From CAZUDI01 sp964618975 (GTDB taxonomy: Bacteria > Desulfobacterota > Desulfomonilia > UBA1062), in assembly GCA_964618975.1 (NCBI GenBank), contig CAZUDI010000020.1:1-61920 (forward strand): a DNA stretch of 61,920 bases, read 5' to 3'. Every line of letters starts with the position of its first letter. Positions within the stretch are counted from its first letter, which is position 1. Position numbers and translations under genes: made by a program. Under the pieces are notes generated by a model. That model was not told the origin of the DNA. It saw only the letters and a program-made list of their open reading frames with translations, and ran no database searches. Below, piece by piece: positions 17,381 to 25,762 of the stretch.

Positions 17381-19387
17381 ATGCACCACGAGTACCCGAA
17401 GCTTTTCGAACCAATCCGTATCGGCAAGGTGGAGATCAAGAACCGCTATTCCATGGCACCCATGGGACCCATCGGCTTCAGCGACATCAACGGCGCCTTC
17501 TCGCAGCAGGGCATCGAGTACTATGTCGAGCGGGCCAAGGGCGGCACCGGTTTGATCATCACCGGAGTCTGCATGGTCGAAAACGAGATCGAACAATTCC
17601 TGATGCCCTCGATTCCGCTCGTGACCAAGGTACCGCACATGTTCCTGCTCTCCTCCAAGCTCATGAACGAGCGCGTCCATGCCTATGACACCAAGATCTT
17701 CGCCCAGCTGACCCTGGGCTGGGGTCGCGCCAGCATGCCGCACATCCTGGTCGATCCGTCGCGCCACGCCGTGGCACCCTCCCCGGTCGAAAACCGCTGG
17801 GACCCGAGCATCAAGCACCGCGCGCTCACCACGGAAGAGGTCGAGACCTACGTCAAGAAATGCGCCGCCTCGGCCTTCATCGCCCAGCAGGCCGGTTTCG
17901 ACGGGGTCGAAATCCACGCCGTGCACGAGGGCTATCTCCTCGACCAGTTCGCCATGGCGCTCTTCAACCAGCGCACCGATCGATACGGCGGCAACCTGGA
18001 AGGCCGGCTGCGCTTTGCGGTCGAGATCGTCCAGGCCATCAAGTCCGTCTGCGGGGCCGGCTTCCCGGTCTCGGTGCGCTTCAGCCTCAAGAGCTTCATC
18101 AAGGGCCTCCGCCAGGGCGCCCTGCCGGGCGAGGACTTCGAGGAGCTCGGCCGCGACATCGAGGAGGGCCTCGCCGCGGCCCGAATCCTGGCCGATGCCG
18201 GCTATGACGCCCTCAACGTCGACGCCGGAACCTACGACAGCTGGTACTGGAACCACCCGCCCATGTACTTCGAAGACGGCATGTACCTGCCCTTCGCCCA
18301 GCAGCTCAAGGCGGCCGTCGAGATCCCCATCATCACCGCCGGACGCATGGACGACCCCGACCTGGCCGAGGCCGCCATTCGCGACGGCAAGACCGACCTG
18401 ATCGGCCTTGGCCGCCCCCTGCTGGCCGACGCCCACCTGCCCGAAAAGGTGCGCAAGGGACTAAAGGCCAAGATCCGCCCCTGCCTGTCCTGCCAGGAAG
18501 GCTGCATCGCGCGTGTCTCCAAGCCCTGTCCCCTGTCGTGCGCCGTCAACCCGGCCTGCGGCCGCGAGGTGGACTATGCCGTCACCCCGGCCACCGTCAG
18601 GAAGAAGGTCGCCATCGCCGGCGGCGGCGTGGCCGGCATGGAAGCCGCCCGTGTATGCGGCCTCAGGGGCCATACGGTCGACCTGTATGAAAAGTCCGAC
18701 CATCTGGGCGGCAACCTCGTGCCGGGCGGCGTCCCCGATTTCAAGATCCACGACCGCAAACTGATCGCCTGGTACGAACAGGAACTCGCCGACCTCGAGG
18801 TCAGGGTTCACCTCAACCAGGCCGCCGACCGGCAGACCCTGGCCCAGGCGGATACCGTCATCGTCGCCACCGGCTCGCAGCCGCTCGCGCTGCAGCTGCC
18901 GGGTATGGAGGCCGACCATGTCCGGACGGCCGCCGCCGTGCTGCTGGACGAATCCCTCGCCGGCGACAATGTCGTCATCATCGGCGGCGGACTGGTGGGG
19001 TGCGAGACGGCCCTGTGGCTGGCCCAGAAGGGCCGCCAGGTCACCGTGGTCGAACTCCTGCCCGAAATCCTGGGCGGCCCCCACGGCATCTGCTTCGCCA
19101 ACTACGACATGCTGACCGACCTGCTCGACTACCACAGGGTGAGGATCATGACCTCCACCAGCATCAAGGCGGTCACCCCCGGCGGCGTGAGTGTCGCAAG
19201 CCCGGCCGGCGACGGGGTCCTGCCGGCCGACACCGTCATCGTGGCCGTGGGCTACCGCCCCGAGAAGACCCTCTTTGCGGAACTCGTCGACGACCCGCGC
19301 GACATCCACCTGCTGGGCGACGCCCGCGACGTGCAGAACATCATGCACGCCGTCTGGGAGGCCTATGAACTGGGCCGCAACATCTAG
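17381..19387 (+). CDS. NADH:flavin oxidoreductase / 2,4-dienoyl-CoA reductase family (OYE-FeS-FAD)
   Basis: A 668-residue flavoenzyme with the FadH/BaiCD layout. The old-yellow-enzyme TIM barrel spans residues 1-345 (FEPIRIGKVEIKNRYSMAPM; HAVHEGYLLDQF; RTDRYGGNLEGRLRF). A [4Fe-4S]-type Cys cluster CLSCQEGC with further Cys in CPLSCAVNPACG follows near 360-385. An FAD/NAD(P)-binding part begins at VAIAGGGVAGMEAAR (~400), with a second dinucleotide site VVIIGGGLVGCETAL (~535). Members reduce C=C bonds of enoyl-CoAs, enoates or steroid-like enones. It is monocistronic with a palindromic operator in front and is followed by a TetR gene. The substrate is not deducible, though a link to the acyl-CoA operon at 42-60 kb is possible. 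Confidence 0.93.
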   Translation: MHHEYPKLFEPIRIGKVEIKNRYSMAPMGPIGFSDINGAFSQQGIEYYVERAKGGTGLIITGVCMVENEIEQFLMPSIPLVTKVPHMFLLSSKLMNERVHAYDTKIFAQLTLGWGRASMPHILVDPSRHAVAPSPVENRWDPSIKHRALTTEEVETYVKKCAASAFIAQQAGFDGVEIHAVHEGYLLDQFAMALFNQRTDRYGGNLEGRLRFAVEIVQAIKSVCGAGFPVSVRFSLKSFIKGLRQGALPGEDFEELGRDIEEGLAAARILADAGYDALNVDAGTYDSWYWNHPPMYFEDGMYLPFAQQLKAAVEIPIITAGRMDDPDLAEAAIRDGKTDLIGLGRPLLADAHLPEKVRKGLKAKIRPCLSCQEGCIARVSKPCPLSCAVNPACGREVDYAVTPATVRKKVAIAGGGVAGMEAARVCGLRGHTVDLYEKSDHLGGNLVPGGVPDFKIHDRKLIAWYEQELADLEVRVHLNQAADRQTLAQADTVIVATGSQPLALQLPGMEADHVRTAAAVLLDESLAGDNVVIIGGGLVGCETALWLAQKGRQVTVVELLPEILGGPHGICFANYDMLTDLLDYHRVRIMTSTSIKAVTPGGVSVASPAGDGVLPADTVIVAVGYRPEKTLFAELVDDPRDIHLLGDARDVQNIMHAVWEAYELGRNI

Positions 19388-19438
19388 CCCGGCCGGCCGA
19401 CGGGGTTGCGTGTAATCGAGATTGATGATTCTATTCTG

Positions 19439-19471
19439 GGGGGGGAAACTTCTTGCAAGAAGTTCCCCCCC
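19439..19471 (+). terminator. Strong inverted repeat after the enoate reductase
   Basis: A nearly perfect palindrome: seven G, AAACTTCTTG, then CAAGAAGTT and seven C, with one bulged A. It lies 50 bp after the reductase stop codon and is a likely transcription-end hairpin, though no U tract follows. Confidence 0.6.
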
Positions 19472-19500
19472 AGACCTCCCTTCAAGAACTTTAATGGCCT

Positions 19501-19570
19501 GGGGGTCGCATTCACCGCTGCTTGCAACGGAAAGCAGGGGCTTTAGGCTTGCCCGGGGGTTCTTACCCAT
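19501..19570 (-). repeat. Dispersed 69-bp palindromic element, copy A
   Basis: A 70-bp copy in minus orientation of the element described under copy F. Read on the minus strand it starts ATGGGTAAGAA, carries the GCAAGC core and ends near CGACCC. It lies between the reductase terminator hairpin and the TetR promoter. Confidence 0.75.
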
Positions 19571-19673
19571 GATTTGCATGTCAGTGCCTGCTGCCTGGGG
19601 TGGGTAAGGATTGTCGGCTCGCAGCGCCCTGTGGTAAGGTACAACGGCCTTCAAAGTCCGGTGGCATAAACAA

Positions 19674-19703
19674 TTGACACCTGCGCTTATACCGGAATAT
19701 ATC
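19674..19703 (+). promoter_or_regulatory. Promoter and probable operator of the TetR gene
   Basis: TTGACA at 19,674-19,679 and TATATC at 19,698-19,703 are 18 bp apart, a good sigma-70 pair. The -10 overlaps ACCGGAATATATCGCT, a degenerate version of the palindrome before the enoate reductase, consistent with autoregulation of the TetR gene starting at 19,770. Confidence 0.5.
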
Positions 19704-19769
19704 GCTACACTACTTATCCGTTGTCACTCCCGGGGGGCATCCCCGAAGGTCTCAGCGGGGGAGCGTTGA

Positions 19770-20375
19770 ATGAAGAATGACAAAGTGACGAGCAGGGCAC
19801 GCCAGGCGGCCACCACCAAGAACCATATCTTCAGGACCGCCATGGAGCTGATCACCGAGAGGGGTTACGACAAGGTCACCATCGAACAGATCTGCAAGAA
19901 GGCCGGCGTCTCGGTCGGCGCCTTCTACCACCACTTCAGCTCCAAGGAGGGCATCTTCGTTCACGGCTATCAGCAGACCGACCTCCTGTTCGCCGAGCAG
20001 CTCCAGGGGCGCTTCAGAAGCAGCAACGCCATCGACCGCATCGTGGAGCTGATCGACTTCCAGATCGAGATCGCCGCCAGCTACAATATCGACATGCTGA
20101 TCCAGATCTACAAGGCCCAGATCAATGCCGCCAACCGCTTTCTGCTCTCCGAGCAGCGCACCCTGCCGCGCATCCTGACGCACATCATCGCCGAAGGCCA
20201 GGAACGCGGCGAGGTCGCCACCAGCATGCGCCCCGAGGAGATGTGCACCTTCATCCTGCGCTTTTCGCGCGGCATCATCTACGACTGGTGTGTACACAAC
20301 GGCGACTACGACCTGCCGCAGGTCGCCCACGACGCCCTTCAGCACCTCCTGCCGGTCCTGCGGCCTCCCCGATGA
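19770..20375 (+). CDS. TetR-family transcriptional regulator
   Basis: A 201-residue repressor-like protein. The N-terminal helix-turn-helix (IFRTAMELITERGYDKVTIEQICKKAGVSVGAFYHHFSSKEGIF) occupies residues 17-62 and matches the TetR consensus. The C-terminal ligand and dimer domain is not similar to a subfamily I can name. It follows the flavin enoate reductase on the same strand but has its own promoter. Related palindromic sites upstream of both genes suggest that it represses itself and the reductase, released by a substrate such as an enoyl-CoA. Confidence 0.93.
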   Translation: MKNDKVTSRARQAATTKNHIFRTAMELITERGYDKVTIEQICKKAGVSVGAFYHHFSSKEGIFVHGYQQTDLLFAEQLQGRFRSSNAIDRIVELIDFQIEIAASYNIDMLIQIYKAQINAANRFLLSEQRTLPRILTHIIAEGQERGEVATSMRPEEMCTFILRFSRGIIYDWCVHNGDYDLPQVAHDALQHLLPVLRPPR

Positions 20376-20674
20376 CCGCCGCGGCCGGCTCCTTCTGTTC
20401 CGACGCCGGCAATCGCCGCCAGGGTCCCGCTTCCCGGAAGGGATCGGTAAATCATCTTGCGGGATACTTGCTGATGCGCTCAAACGATTCAACTTTATCT
20501 GTCATGATCATTGTCTGATGGCCAATCACAACATCTTTTGATATAAACCGGGCAAGGGGATCGCTCGGCGGGAAGGCGGCAGGTCAACGCATCTCGGCAA
20601 TACGCCATCGCACGGGTCACAGCACGGGGCCTGGAGTTCTCAAAGTGAGCTTCCTGATCGAGAAGGGGGGAATC
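20376..20674. other. Intergenic region after the TetR gene
   Basis: About 300 bp with no convincing gene, repeat or strong hairpin. An AT-richer segment at 20,480-20,550 probably holds the promoter of the next gene, but no clear -35/-10 pair stands out. Confidence 0.5.
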
Positions 20675-21193
20675 ATGCAGCTGAAAAAAGTCTGTGGCCT
20701 GCTTTTGCTTGTCCTACTCCTCTCTGCTGGCAGCGCGTACCGAGATGCCGCCCAGGCAGCGGAGACCGGACCTCATCGAACCGATATCAATATCGATATC
20801 AACAAGGAAGACCAGGAAGTCGGTTTGCGCCGCCTGGAGATCATCGACAAGCTGCTCTCCCAGGAGATGCTCGATCGAAAGATGAGGATCGTGCATCAGA
20901 TTGAAGATGACTACACCGCGAAGGCCAAAGGTATCATCGACGGCATCATCCCTCCTCTCTTCGACACCAAGGTTTTCACCCATATCGAGGTAAACTTCTT
21001 TGCGCCCGAGTTTGAGCCGCAGATTCAGGCATCGCAGAAGGTGTACCTTTCTTTCATCGTGAAAAAGGCCGGCTTCGAGCGCTGGGCAAAGGGCTATCCC
21101 TCCCCGGAGCAGGCTCTCGACTCCATGGAACAGCTCCTGAGCACGGCCCTCAAGATACCACCAGGCAATATCTCGGGGGTGCTGGTCGACTAG
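20675..21193 (+). CDS. Exported protein of unknown function
   Basis: A 172-residue protein starting at the ATG at 20,675 after AGAAGGGGGGAATC. It has a signal peptide (LKKVCGLLLLVLLLSAGSA), then a charged helical stretch with repeated isoleucines (DINIDINKEDQEVGLRRLEIIDKLL). A compact domain follows, with alternating hydrophobic strands (FTHIEVNFF, KVYLSFIVKKAGF) and a Leu-rich end. The strand-helix pattern around YTAKAKGIIDGIIPPLFDTKVFTHIEV is faintly like the ring-building domain of FliF/YscJ proteins, but the match is too weak to name it. It stands alone. Confidence 0.7.
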   Translation: MQLKKVCGLLLLVLLLSAGSAYRDAAQAAETGPHRTDINIDINKEDQEVGLRRLEIIDKLLSQEMLDRKMRIVHQIEDDYTAKAKGIIDGIIPPLFDTKVFTHIEVNFFAPEFEPQIQASQKVYLSFIVKKAGFERWAKGYPSPEQALDSMEQLLSTALKIPPGNISGVLVD

Positions 21194-21738
21194 CCCACCA
21201 CCCGCTGCACGCCCTTGCGTTTCTCCCGAGGCCTAAGGGACCTGGCGGCGACTCCACAATCCCGCTGCTCACCACCGGAGGCCTGATACCAGGGGCGGCC
21301 CGGGACATATCACCTTTATCGCTCCTGAGCGCCGCCATCGCCCCTTGTTGCGGGAAGTCCATGGCTATGAAGGAGAATGGGCCTGAGGCCCGGGGCAAAC
21401 CCGGGAGCCCCCCAGCCGCCGCCGGCCACCCCCCGCGTGGAGTCAATGGTCACCCCGCAGCCGGTCTTTGTTCCCAAGCCCTCTGGCAACCCGCCATCCC
21501 GGGGGAGAGACCTGCCCCTTGAAGCCGCACGGCCTTGTGGAAATACGCCCCGGGGCGATCAGGGAGGGATGCTCATGGGCTTCGTGGCCTGTGCGAAGGG
21601 GCCGAAAATGTGCAATTATCTGATTCTTTTTGGATATTTTATATATCAGAAGAAGGGTAAGTTTTCCGGGGTTACGCCGATATAACTCTTTAGTCAACGC
21701 AACAACACTTGCAAAACATCACGGAAGGAGATAACATC
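21194..21738. other. 545-bp GC-rich intergenic region, possible structured leader
   Basis: No coding potential is convincing on either strand. Around 21,390-21,440 the GAGGCCCGGGGCAAACCC... segment forms a CCCGGG.. stem followed by a CAGCCG-type element, and near 21,500-21,520 GAGAGACCTGCC occurs. These are faint echoes of a cobalamin riboswitch, not enough to call one. The last 130 bp (21,600-21,738) are AT-rich and likely contain the promoter of the DUF5692 gene. Confidence 0.4.
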
Positions 21739-22668
21739 ATGTTTTTGTACGAAGCTTTATCCCTGGACCAGGCCCTGATGTGGGTGGTGGTGCTCATCGG
21801 TCTGATCCTCCTGAACGAAATCACCCGCCGCTACAAATGGGGGGGCATTTTCTTCTTCATCATTCTGCCGATCATCCTCACCATTGCGGTCTGGCCCAAG
21901 ACGGCAGGCGAAGGCACCAGCATGAACGACTGGTTCCACTGGGCCAAGGTTTATTCCTGCCTGGCCGGGTGTGTCGGCTTCATGGCCCTGCGCTACATCA
22001 AGGGTGCAGACAAAAACAAGTATGTCCTGATGTTCCCCCCGCTGATCCTGGCCATCAATATCCTGGAGGCCTGTATCCGCGACTTCGAGGTCTTCACCAT
22101 GAACGCCAACGGCATGGTCGACGGCGTCTTCATGATCAGCGGCCCCTGGAACGCCATGAACGGCATCGCCGGGCTCCTGAACATCGTCACCATCTGCGGC
22201 TGGACGGGCATCTTTGCCAGCAAGGAAAAGAGCAAGGACATGCTCTGGCCCGATATGCTCTGGTTCTGGATCATTGCCTATGATCTCTGGAACTATGCCT
22301 ATACCTATAACTGCCTTTCCAACCACTCCTTCTATTGCGGGGCGGCGCTGCTGATCTCCTGCACCATCCCGGCCTTCGTGCTGCGGAAGGGGGCCTGGCT
22401 GCAGCATCGCGCCCACACCCTGGGGCTTTGGTGCATGTTCGCCATGTGCTTCCCGTCCTTCATCGACACCTCGCGCTTCGCAGTGGAGTCCTCGCACAGC
22501 GAAACGGCCCTGTTTGTCGTGAGCTTCATTGCCCTGGCGGCCAATATCGCCGTCTTCGTCTATCAGTTCTACCGCATCATCACCCGCAGACTCAATCCGC
22601 TGAAAGACGAGCTCTACACGGATCTCAAAGGTTATCGGGAAGTCAACGCCCTGAGACCGGCGGCCTGA
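21739..22668 (+). CDS. DUF5692-type integral membrane protein
   Basis: A 309-residue polytopic protein with about eight to nine hydrophobic helices (ALMWVVVLIGLILLNEITRR; GIFFFIILPIILTIAVW; CLAGCVGFMALRYI; YVLMFPPLILAINILEACI; and so on to ALFVVSFIALAANIAVFVYQFY). The conserved loops ACIRDFEVF, SGPWNAMNGIAGLLNI, FWIIAYDLWNYAYTYNCLSNHSFY and SFIDTSRFAVESSHS match a family listed as DUF5692, without known function. The ATG at 21,739 follows GGAAGGAG at a good distance. It is alone, with a strong hairpin after its end. Confidence 0.82.
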   Translation: MFLYEALSLDQALMWVVVLIGLILLNEITRRYKWGGIFFFIILPIILTIAVWPKTAGEGTSMNDWFHWAKVYSCLAGCVGFMALRYIKGADKNKYVLMFPPLILAINILEACIRDFEVFTMNANGMVDGVFMISGPWNAMNGIAGLLNIVTICGWTGIFASKEKSKDMLWPDMLWFWIIAYDLWNYAYTYNCLSNHSFYCGAALLISCTIPAFVLRKGAWLQHRAHTLGLWCMFAMCFPSFIDTSRFAVESSHSETALFVVSFIALAANIAVFVYQFYRIITRRLNPLKDELYTDLKGYREVNALRPAA

Positions 22669-22687
22669 TCCAGAGGGTACATCCTCC

Positions 22688-22725
22688 CCCGGTGGCCGGG
22701 CCTGCAGGCAGGCCCGGCTACCGGG
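22688..22725 (+). terminator. Long hairpin after the DUF5692 gene
   Basis: GCCGGGCCTG-CAGG-CAGGCCCGGC (22,695-22,718) is a perfect 10-bp stem, extended outwards by CCCGGT/ACCGGG around a one-base mismatch. It lies 20-57 bp after the stop codon. There is no U tract, so the termination type is uncertain. Confidence 0.65.
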
Positions 22726-22738
22726 CAATCCGATTCTG

Positions 22739-22798
22739 ATGGGGTCCGAAACCCCTGCCCCCTGTGTCAGGAGGGGACGGCGGGAAATTCGACCCATA
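22739..22798 (+). repeat. Dispersed palindromic element, copy C (degenerate)
   Basis: A 60-bp copy: it begins ATGGGG, keeps the right arm GGCGGGAAATTCGACCCAT, and has lost about 10 bp of the centre. Plus orientation. Confidence 0.5.
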
Positions 22799-22981
22799 GC
22801 GAAATCCATCTTACCTCCTGTGCGGCACGCTACAGGGAAGCGCAACGCATCTCTCCATGCCCAAGCTGATCCATTATCATCAGCATGAGGGCAACCATGG
22901 ACACGATCCGCTCAATCCGTCGTCCGGCTCCACCAGCGGCATTTGTCAACCGATGAACGGATTGTTATATTATGCAGTATT

Positions 22982-23246
22982 ATGCAGGCAAGGGTCAGGG
23001 CGTCCATCACGGAGATCGTGCCAGCGAATCCCGCCCTTAATCTCGCAACCACCCCCGCCGTGTCTGTCCTGCTCGACAGGGGTGGGGCCGCGTTTGAAGC
23101 GGAGTTCGTGGACTCACAAACGAATGAGGTCCAGGCGGCCATGGTGTACAAGCAGAGGGGCAACCCCCTCGATCCGAGATTCTATCGCGGCGTCACCACC
23201 ATGGGTTACGCCCGGGCCGCTTTCGAGGCCTGGGTCCTCGAGCATC
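22982..23246 (+). pseudogene. C-terminal remnant of a DUF3313 protein
   Basis: About 85 residues read as the end of a DUF3313 lipoprotein-type domain: RVRASITEIVPANPALNLAT, LDRGGAAFEAEFVDSQTNE, GYARAAFEAW. The N-terminal two thirds, signal peptide and start region are absent; the sequence upstream does not continue the domain in any frame. The right end runs into a copy of the dispersed 69-bp element, which supplies the last ~25 codons before a stop. Truncated and probably not functional. Confidence 0.65.
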
Positions 23247-23315
23247 ATGGGTATGAACTCCGGGGCAAGCCCTGGAGCCTCCTTGCTGCCGCAAGCGGCG
23301 GGGAAAGTGGCCCAT
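23247..23315 (+). repeat. Dispersed 69-bp palindromic element, copy B
   Basis: A 69-bp copy from ATGGGTATGAACT to GTGGCCCAT, plus orientation, joined directly to the broken DUF3313 remnant. The central CTTGCTGCCGCAAG stem is intact. Confidence 0.8.
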
Positions 23316-23413
23316 AGCGTTTGGAAAAGGCGCTCCAATCCAACCCGTGACCGGCCCGTGGGGACAAAGAAGGCCCCACCGCTCATGGAGAGCCTCAGGA
23401 AAGGAGGGTTCAC

Positions 23414-24538
23414 ATGCAGATTTCACGCCGGGAATTCTTACAGGCCGCTGGCACCATGGGCATTTTCGCCGGCAGCTACCCGCTGTTCAGTGGGTGCGCC
23501 GGCCTCAGACGGGCCGACATCAAGGCGCAGGATGCCGCGGTGAAGGGCTTGAGCCGGGACGGGTGGCGCATCCTCGAGCTGGCCTCTCTGGCACCCAGCG
23601 GACATAATACGCAACCCTGGGGGATCACCCTTGCAGACCCGCAGACCTGGATCGTCACCTCAGACGAGCAGCGCCTTATCCCCTCTGTCGATCCCGACCA
23701 GAGAGAGACCCTCCTTTCCATCGGGGCCTTCATCGAGAACCTGGTAGTTGCGGCCGGATGTTTCGGATACAGGGTCGACCTGAAGCTCCTGACAGAGTCT
23801 TCCCAGGACAGGGAGATTGCGCATGTCACAGTAAAGACGTCTCCTCCCGAACGCCCCGACAACAATCCCGTCGAGAAAATCCGTCTGCGGAGGGTCGCGC
23901 GAAAAGGCTATCTCGGAAAGGAGATCCGCTCAAGCGATCTGAGCTATATCACGAACGACGCCCCCGACCGCTTTTTCTTCTTCCCGCCCTCATCCAGGTA
24001 TGGCCGATATCTCTCCGAGGAGACCATCGCAGCCAACCGGCAGCAGGCGTCCCGCCAAGCAGCCCAGGAAGAGCTGGCCGCATGGATCAGATGGTCTGAC
24101 AGCGATGCCCATGCATTCAGGGATGGACTGACCCCGGAAGGCATGGAGATAACGGGAATTGCAAGCTGGTATGTCCGCCATTTCTTCGATCGGGACGATG
24201 TGCTGGGGCAGCGCTTCAGGGAAGCAACGATCGAGGGGGTCATCGAGCAGGTAGCCAGGCATGGGGGCTGGCTCGTGATTACCAGTGAGGATTCGCGCGT
24301 CGAGACCCTGCTGGAAACCGGACGCCTGTTCCAGCGCATGTTCCTTAACGTCCGGGACAGGATGATTGCGGTCCACCCCATGACCCAGATGCTGGAGGAA
24401 ACACCCTGGCGTGAGACCGTGGCAGACGAACTGGGGTTGTCAGGGCGCGTGCAGTTCATTTTGCGCCTTGGCTATCTCGAGAGATATGCCGATCCCGTGA
24501 CACTGAGGCGCCCCGTTTCCTGGTTTGTGAGGTCATGA
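23414..24538 (+). CDS. Tat-exported nitroreductase-family (Acg-like) oxidoreductase
   Basis: A 374-residue protein of the FMN nitroreductase superfamily. The N-terminus ISRREFLQAAGTMGIFAGS is a twin-arginine signal; the following YPLFSGCAG could be a lipobox-like site, so it may be a periplasmic or lipid-anchored enzyme. The signature ELASLAPSGHNTQPW (~residues 55-70) matches the flavin-binding start of Acg-like nitroreductases, and RVQFILRLGY near the end is typical of the closing strand. Length fits the duplicated-fold Acg branch, some of which sequester flavin rather than catalyse reduction. The strong GGAAAGGAGG before 23,414 sets the start. Confidence 0.85.
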   Translation: MQISRREFLQAAGTMGIFAGSYPLFSGCAGLRRADIKAQDAAVKGLSRDGWRILELASLAPSGHNTQPWGITLADPQTWIVTSDEQRLIPSVDPDQRETLLSIGAFIENLVVAAGCFGYRVDLKLLTESSQDREIAHVTVKTSPPERPDNNPVEKIRLRRVARKGYLGKEIRSSDLSYITNDAPDRFFFFPPSSRYGRYLSEETIAANRQQASRQAAQEELAAWIRWSDSDAHAFRDGLTPEGMEITGIASWYVRHFFDRDDVLGQRFREATIEGVIEQVARHGGWLVITSEDSRVETLLETGRLFQRMFLNVRDRMIAVHPMTQMLEETPWRETVADELGLSGRVQFILRLGYLERYADPVTLRRPVSWFVRS

Positions 24539-24669
24539 CACAGAAGAGCTCCCCCAGATCATCTGCCACCGGCAGGCGTTTCATCGGGGGCCGAGGCCGT
24601 CATTCCGGGCTGTTCCGAGGGAGGCATGCTGGTTAAGCAGGATGACACCCCTGTCAGGTTATTCGATGC

Positions 24670-25045
24670 CCCCATCGTTCATGCTCAAAAGGCCGTAGCG
24701 TATGCCCTAGGACGTATCCGGCCGGACTCCTTGCAGAAGAGCTCCGGGGATATGGGGCGGCGGTCGAGATGCACCGCATCGACTCCCCCGGCTCCCGCGC
24801 CGGGGCGGCCCTCAATGCCGGATTTGATCCCTCCGGCTACGATCTTACCGGCATCGGCCACCCTGTGCTGGGCCTCGGCCGGATGTTCGTCTTCAAATCG
24901 GCGGCCGAGTACCATCGCATCAACAATGCCGCTTCAGCAGAGCGCACCTACATCACCAGGGAAAGCCGCGGCTACGGGAGGCCTTTCCGGGAGTATTTCC
25001 GGAAAGACCGGCCGACAATCACGACCGGAAAAAGGTTGTCGTTGA
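24670..25045 (+). pseudogene. Decayed EFR1-type flavodoxin/ferredoxin remnant
   Basis: Pieces of an EFR1-like flavodoxin domain can be read with loss of the frame at the start. LLAEELRGYGAAVEMHRID lies at about 24,727-24,785, SGYDLTGIGHPVLGLG follows near 24,835, and FVFKSAAEYHRINNAAS near 24,890. The N-terminal phosphate-binding loop (usually YFSGTGNS) is replaced by unrelated sequence in another frame, and the C-terminal ferredoxin Cys clusters are absent. No ribosome binding site or start codon fits. I regard it as a dead gene; the identification is by motif order only. Confidence 0.5.
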
Positions 25046-25236
25046 CGTCAAGGAATGTCTCGCGTTATCTGTTGACGATCGCACCACAGGGGACATCAAC
25101 GCCGCTCATCGGGGAGCCGTCCGCAGCTGAAGCCGCCCGAAAATCCTCACCGGGACGCCCTCCGCCCCCAGGGCCTCCGGCGGGCACGGCGTTGAACCGG
25201 GACATCAACGGTGGCCAGCAGGAAAGGAGAGACGGG

Positions 25237-25722
25237 ATGAACATCACACGGGCCCTGCATACATTCCTCCAATCGAACCCCCTCTATCGCGGCCTGGCGG
25301 AGAAGATCGTCATTGTCGCAACGGGCATAGGCGGACTGGTCTGTTCCTGGGTGACGTTGCCCTTCTCCCCCTGGTCGAACATCCTGGGCGGCCTCCTGGC
25401 CTTTGCGGCCTATGCCTTCCACCTCTGGGCCGAGAGGGATCACCGGGAAGCCCACAGCGTGTCGCAGGACATCGAGTTTCTCGTCACGAGCGGGGTCTAT
25501 GCGAAGATCCGCCACCCCCTGTACCTCAGCCTCATCGCCATGAATATCGGCCTCGCGCTGGCCTTTGGCGTCCTGGTCACGTGCGTGCTGGCGCTGCTGA
25601 GCGTGGGGCACTGGACCCTGACGGCCCGGGAAGAAGAGGCCGTCCTGTCGCAAAGGTTTCCCCAGGCATATGCGCGCTACAGACAAAAGGTACGCTGGCG
25701 CATGATCCCGGGGATCTTCTGA
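25237..25722 (+). CDS. Isoprenylcysteine-carboxylmethyltransferase-like membrane methyltransferase
   Basis: A 161-residue integral membrane protein of the ICMT/PEMT family, which methylate lipids or small membrane substrates in bacteria. Four hydrophobic segments are visible (IVIVATGIGGLVCSW; NILGGLLAFAAYAFHLW; LYLSLIAMNIGLALAFGVLV; and the following helix). The family signature GVYAKIRHPLYLSLI and the C-terminal EEAVLSQRFPQAYARYRQKV..R.IP motif are intact. The ATG at 25,237 has GGAAAGGAGA upstream; frames upstream of it belong to the flavodoxin remnant. The serine hydrolase starts 40 bp downstream and may be cotranscribed. Confidence 0.85.
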   Translation: MNITRALHTFLQSNPLYRGLAEKIVIVATGIGGLVCSWVTLPFSPWSNILGGLLAFAAYAFHLWAERDHREAHSVSQDIEFLVTSGVYAKIRHPLYLSLIAMNIGLALAFGVLVTCVLALLSVGHWTLTAREEEAVLSQRFPQAYARYRQKVRWRMIPGIF

Positions 25723-25762
25723 GGTGGGCATCCAAGGCCGTGCGCAAGGGGGAAAGCTTACC

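Noticed and set aside
21380..21530. Cobalamin riboswitch as a feature
   Set aside because: Only fragments of the consensus are seen and the order and spacing fit poorly; kept as a low-interest observation only.
24626..25045. A 139-codon plus-strand frame as a real gene
   Set aside because: The translation is low in complexity (Ser, Pro, Ala, Arg) and lies in a different frame from the flavodoxin-like pieces.
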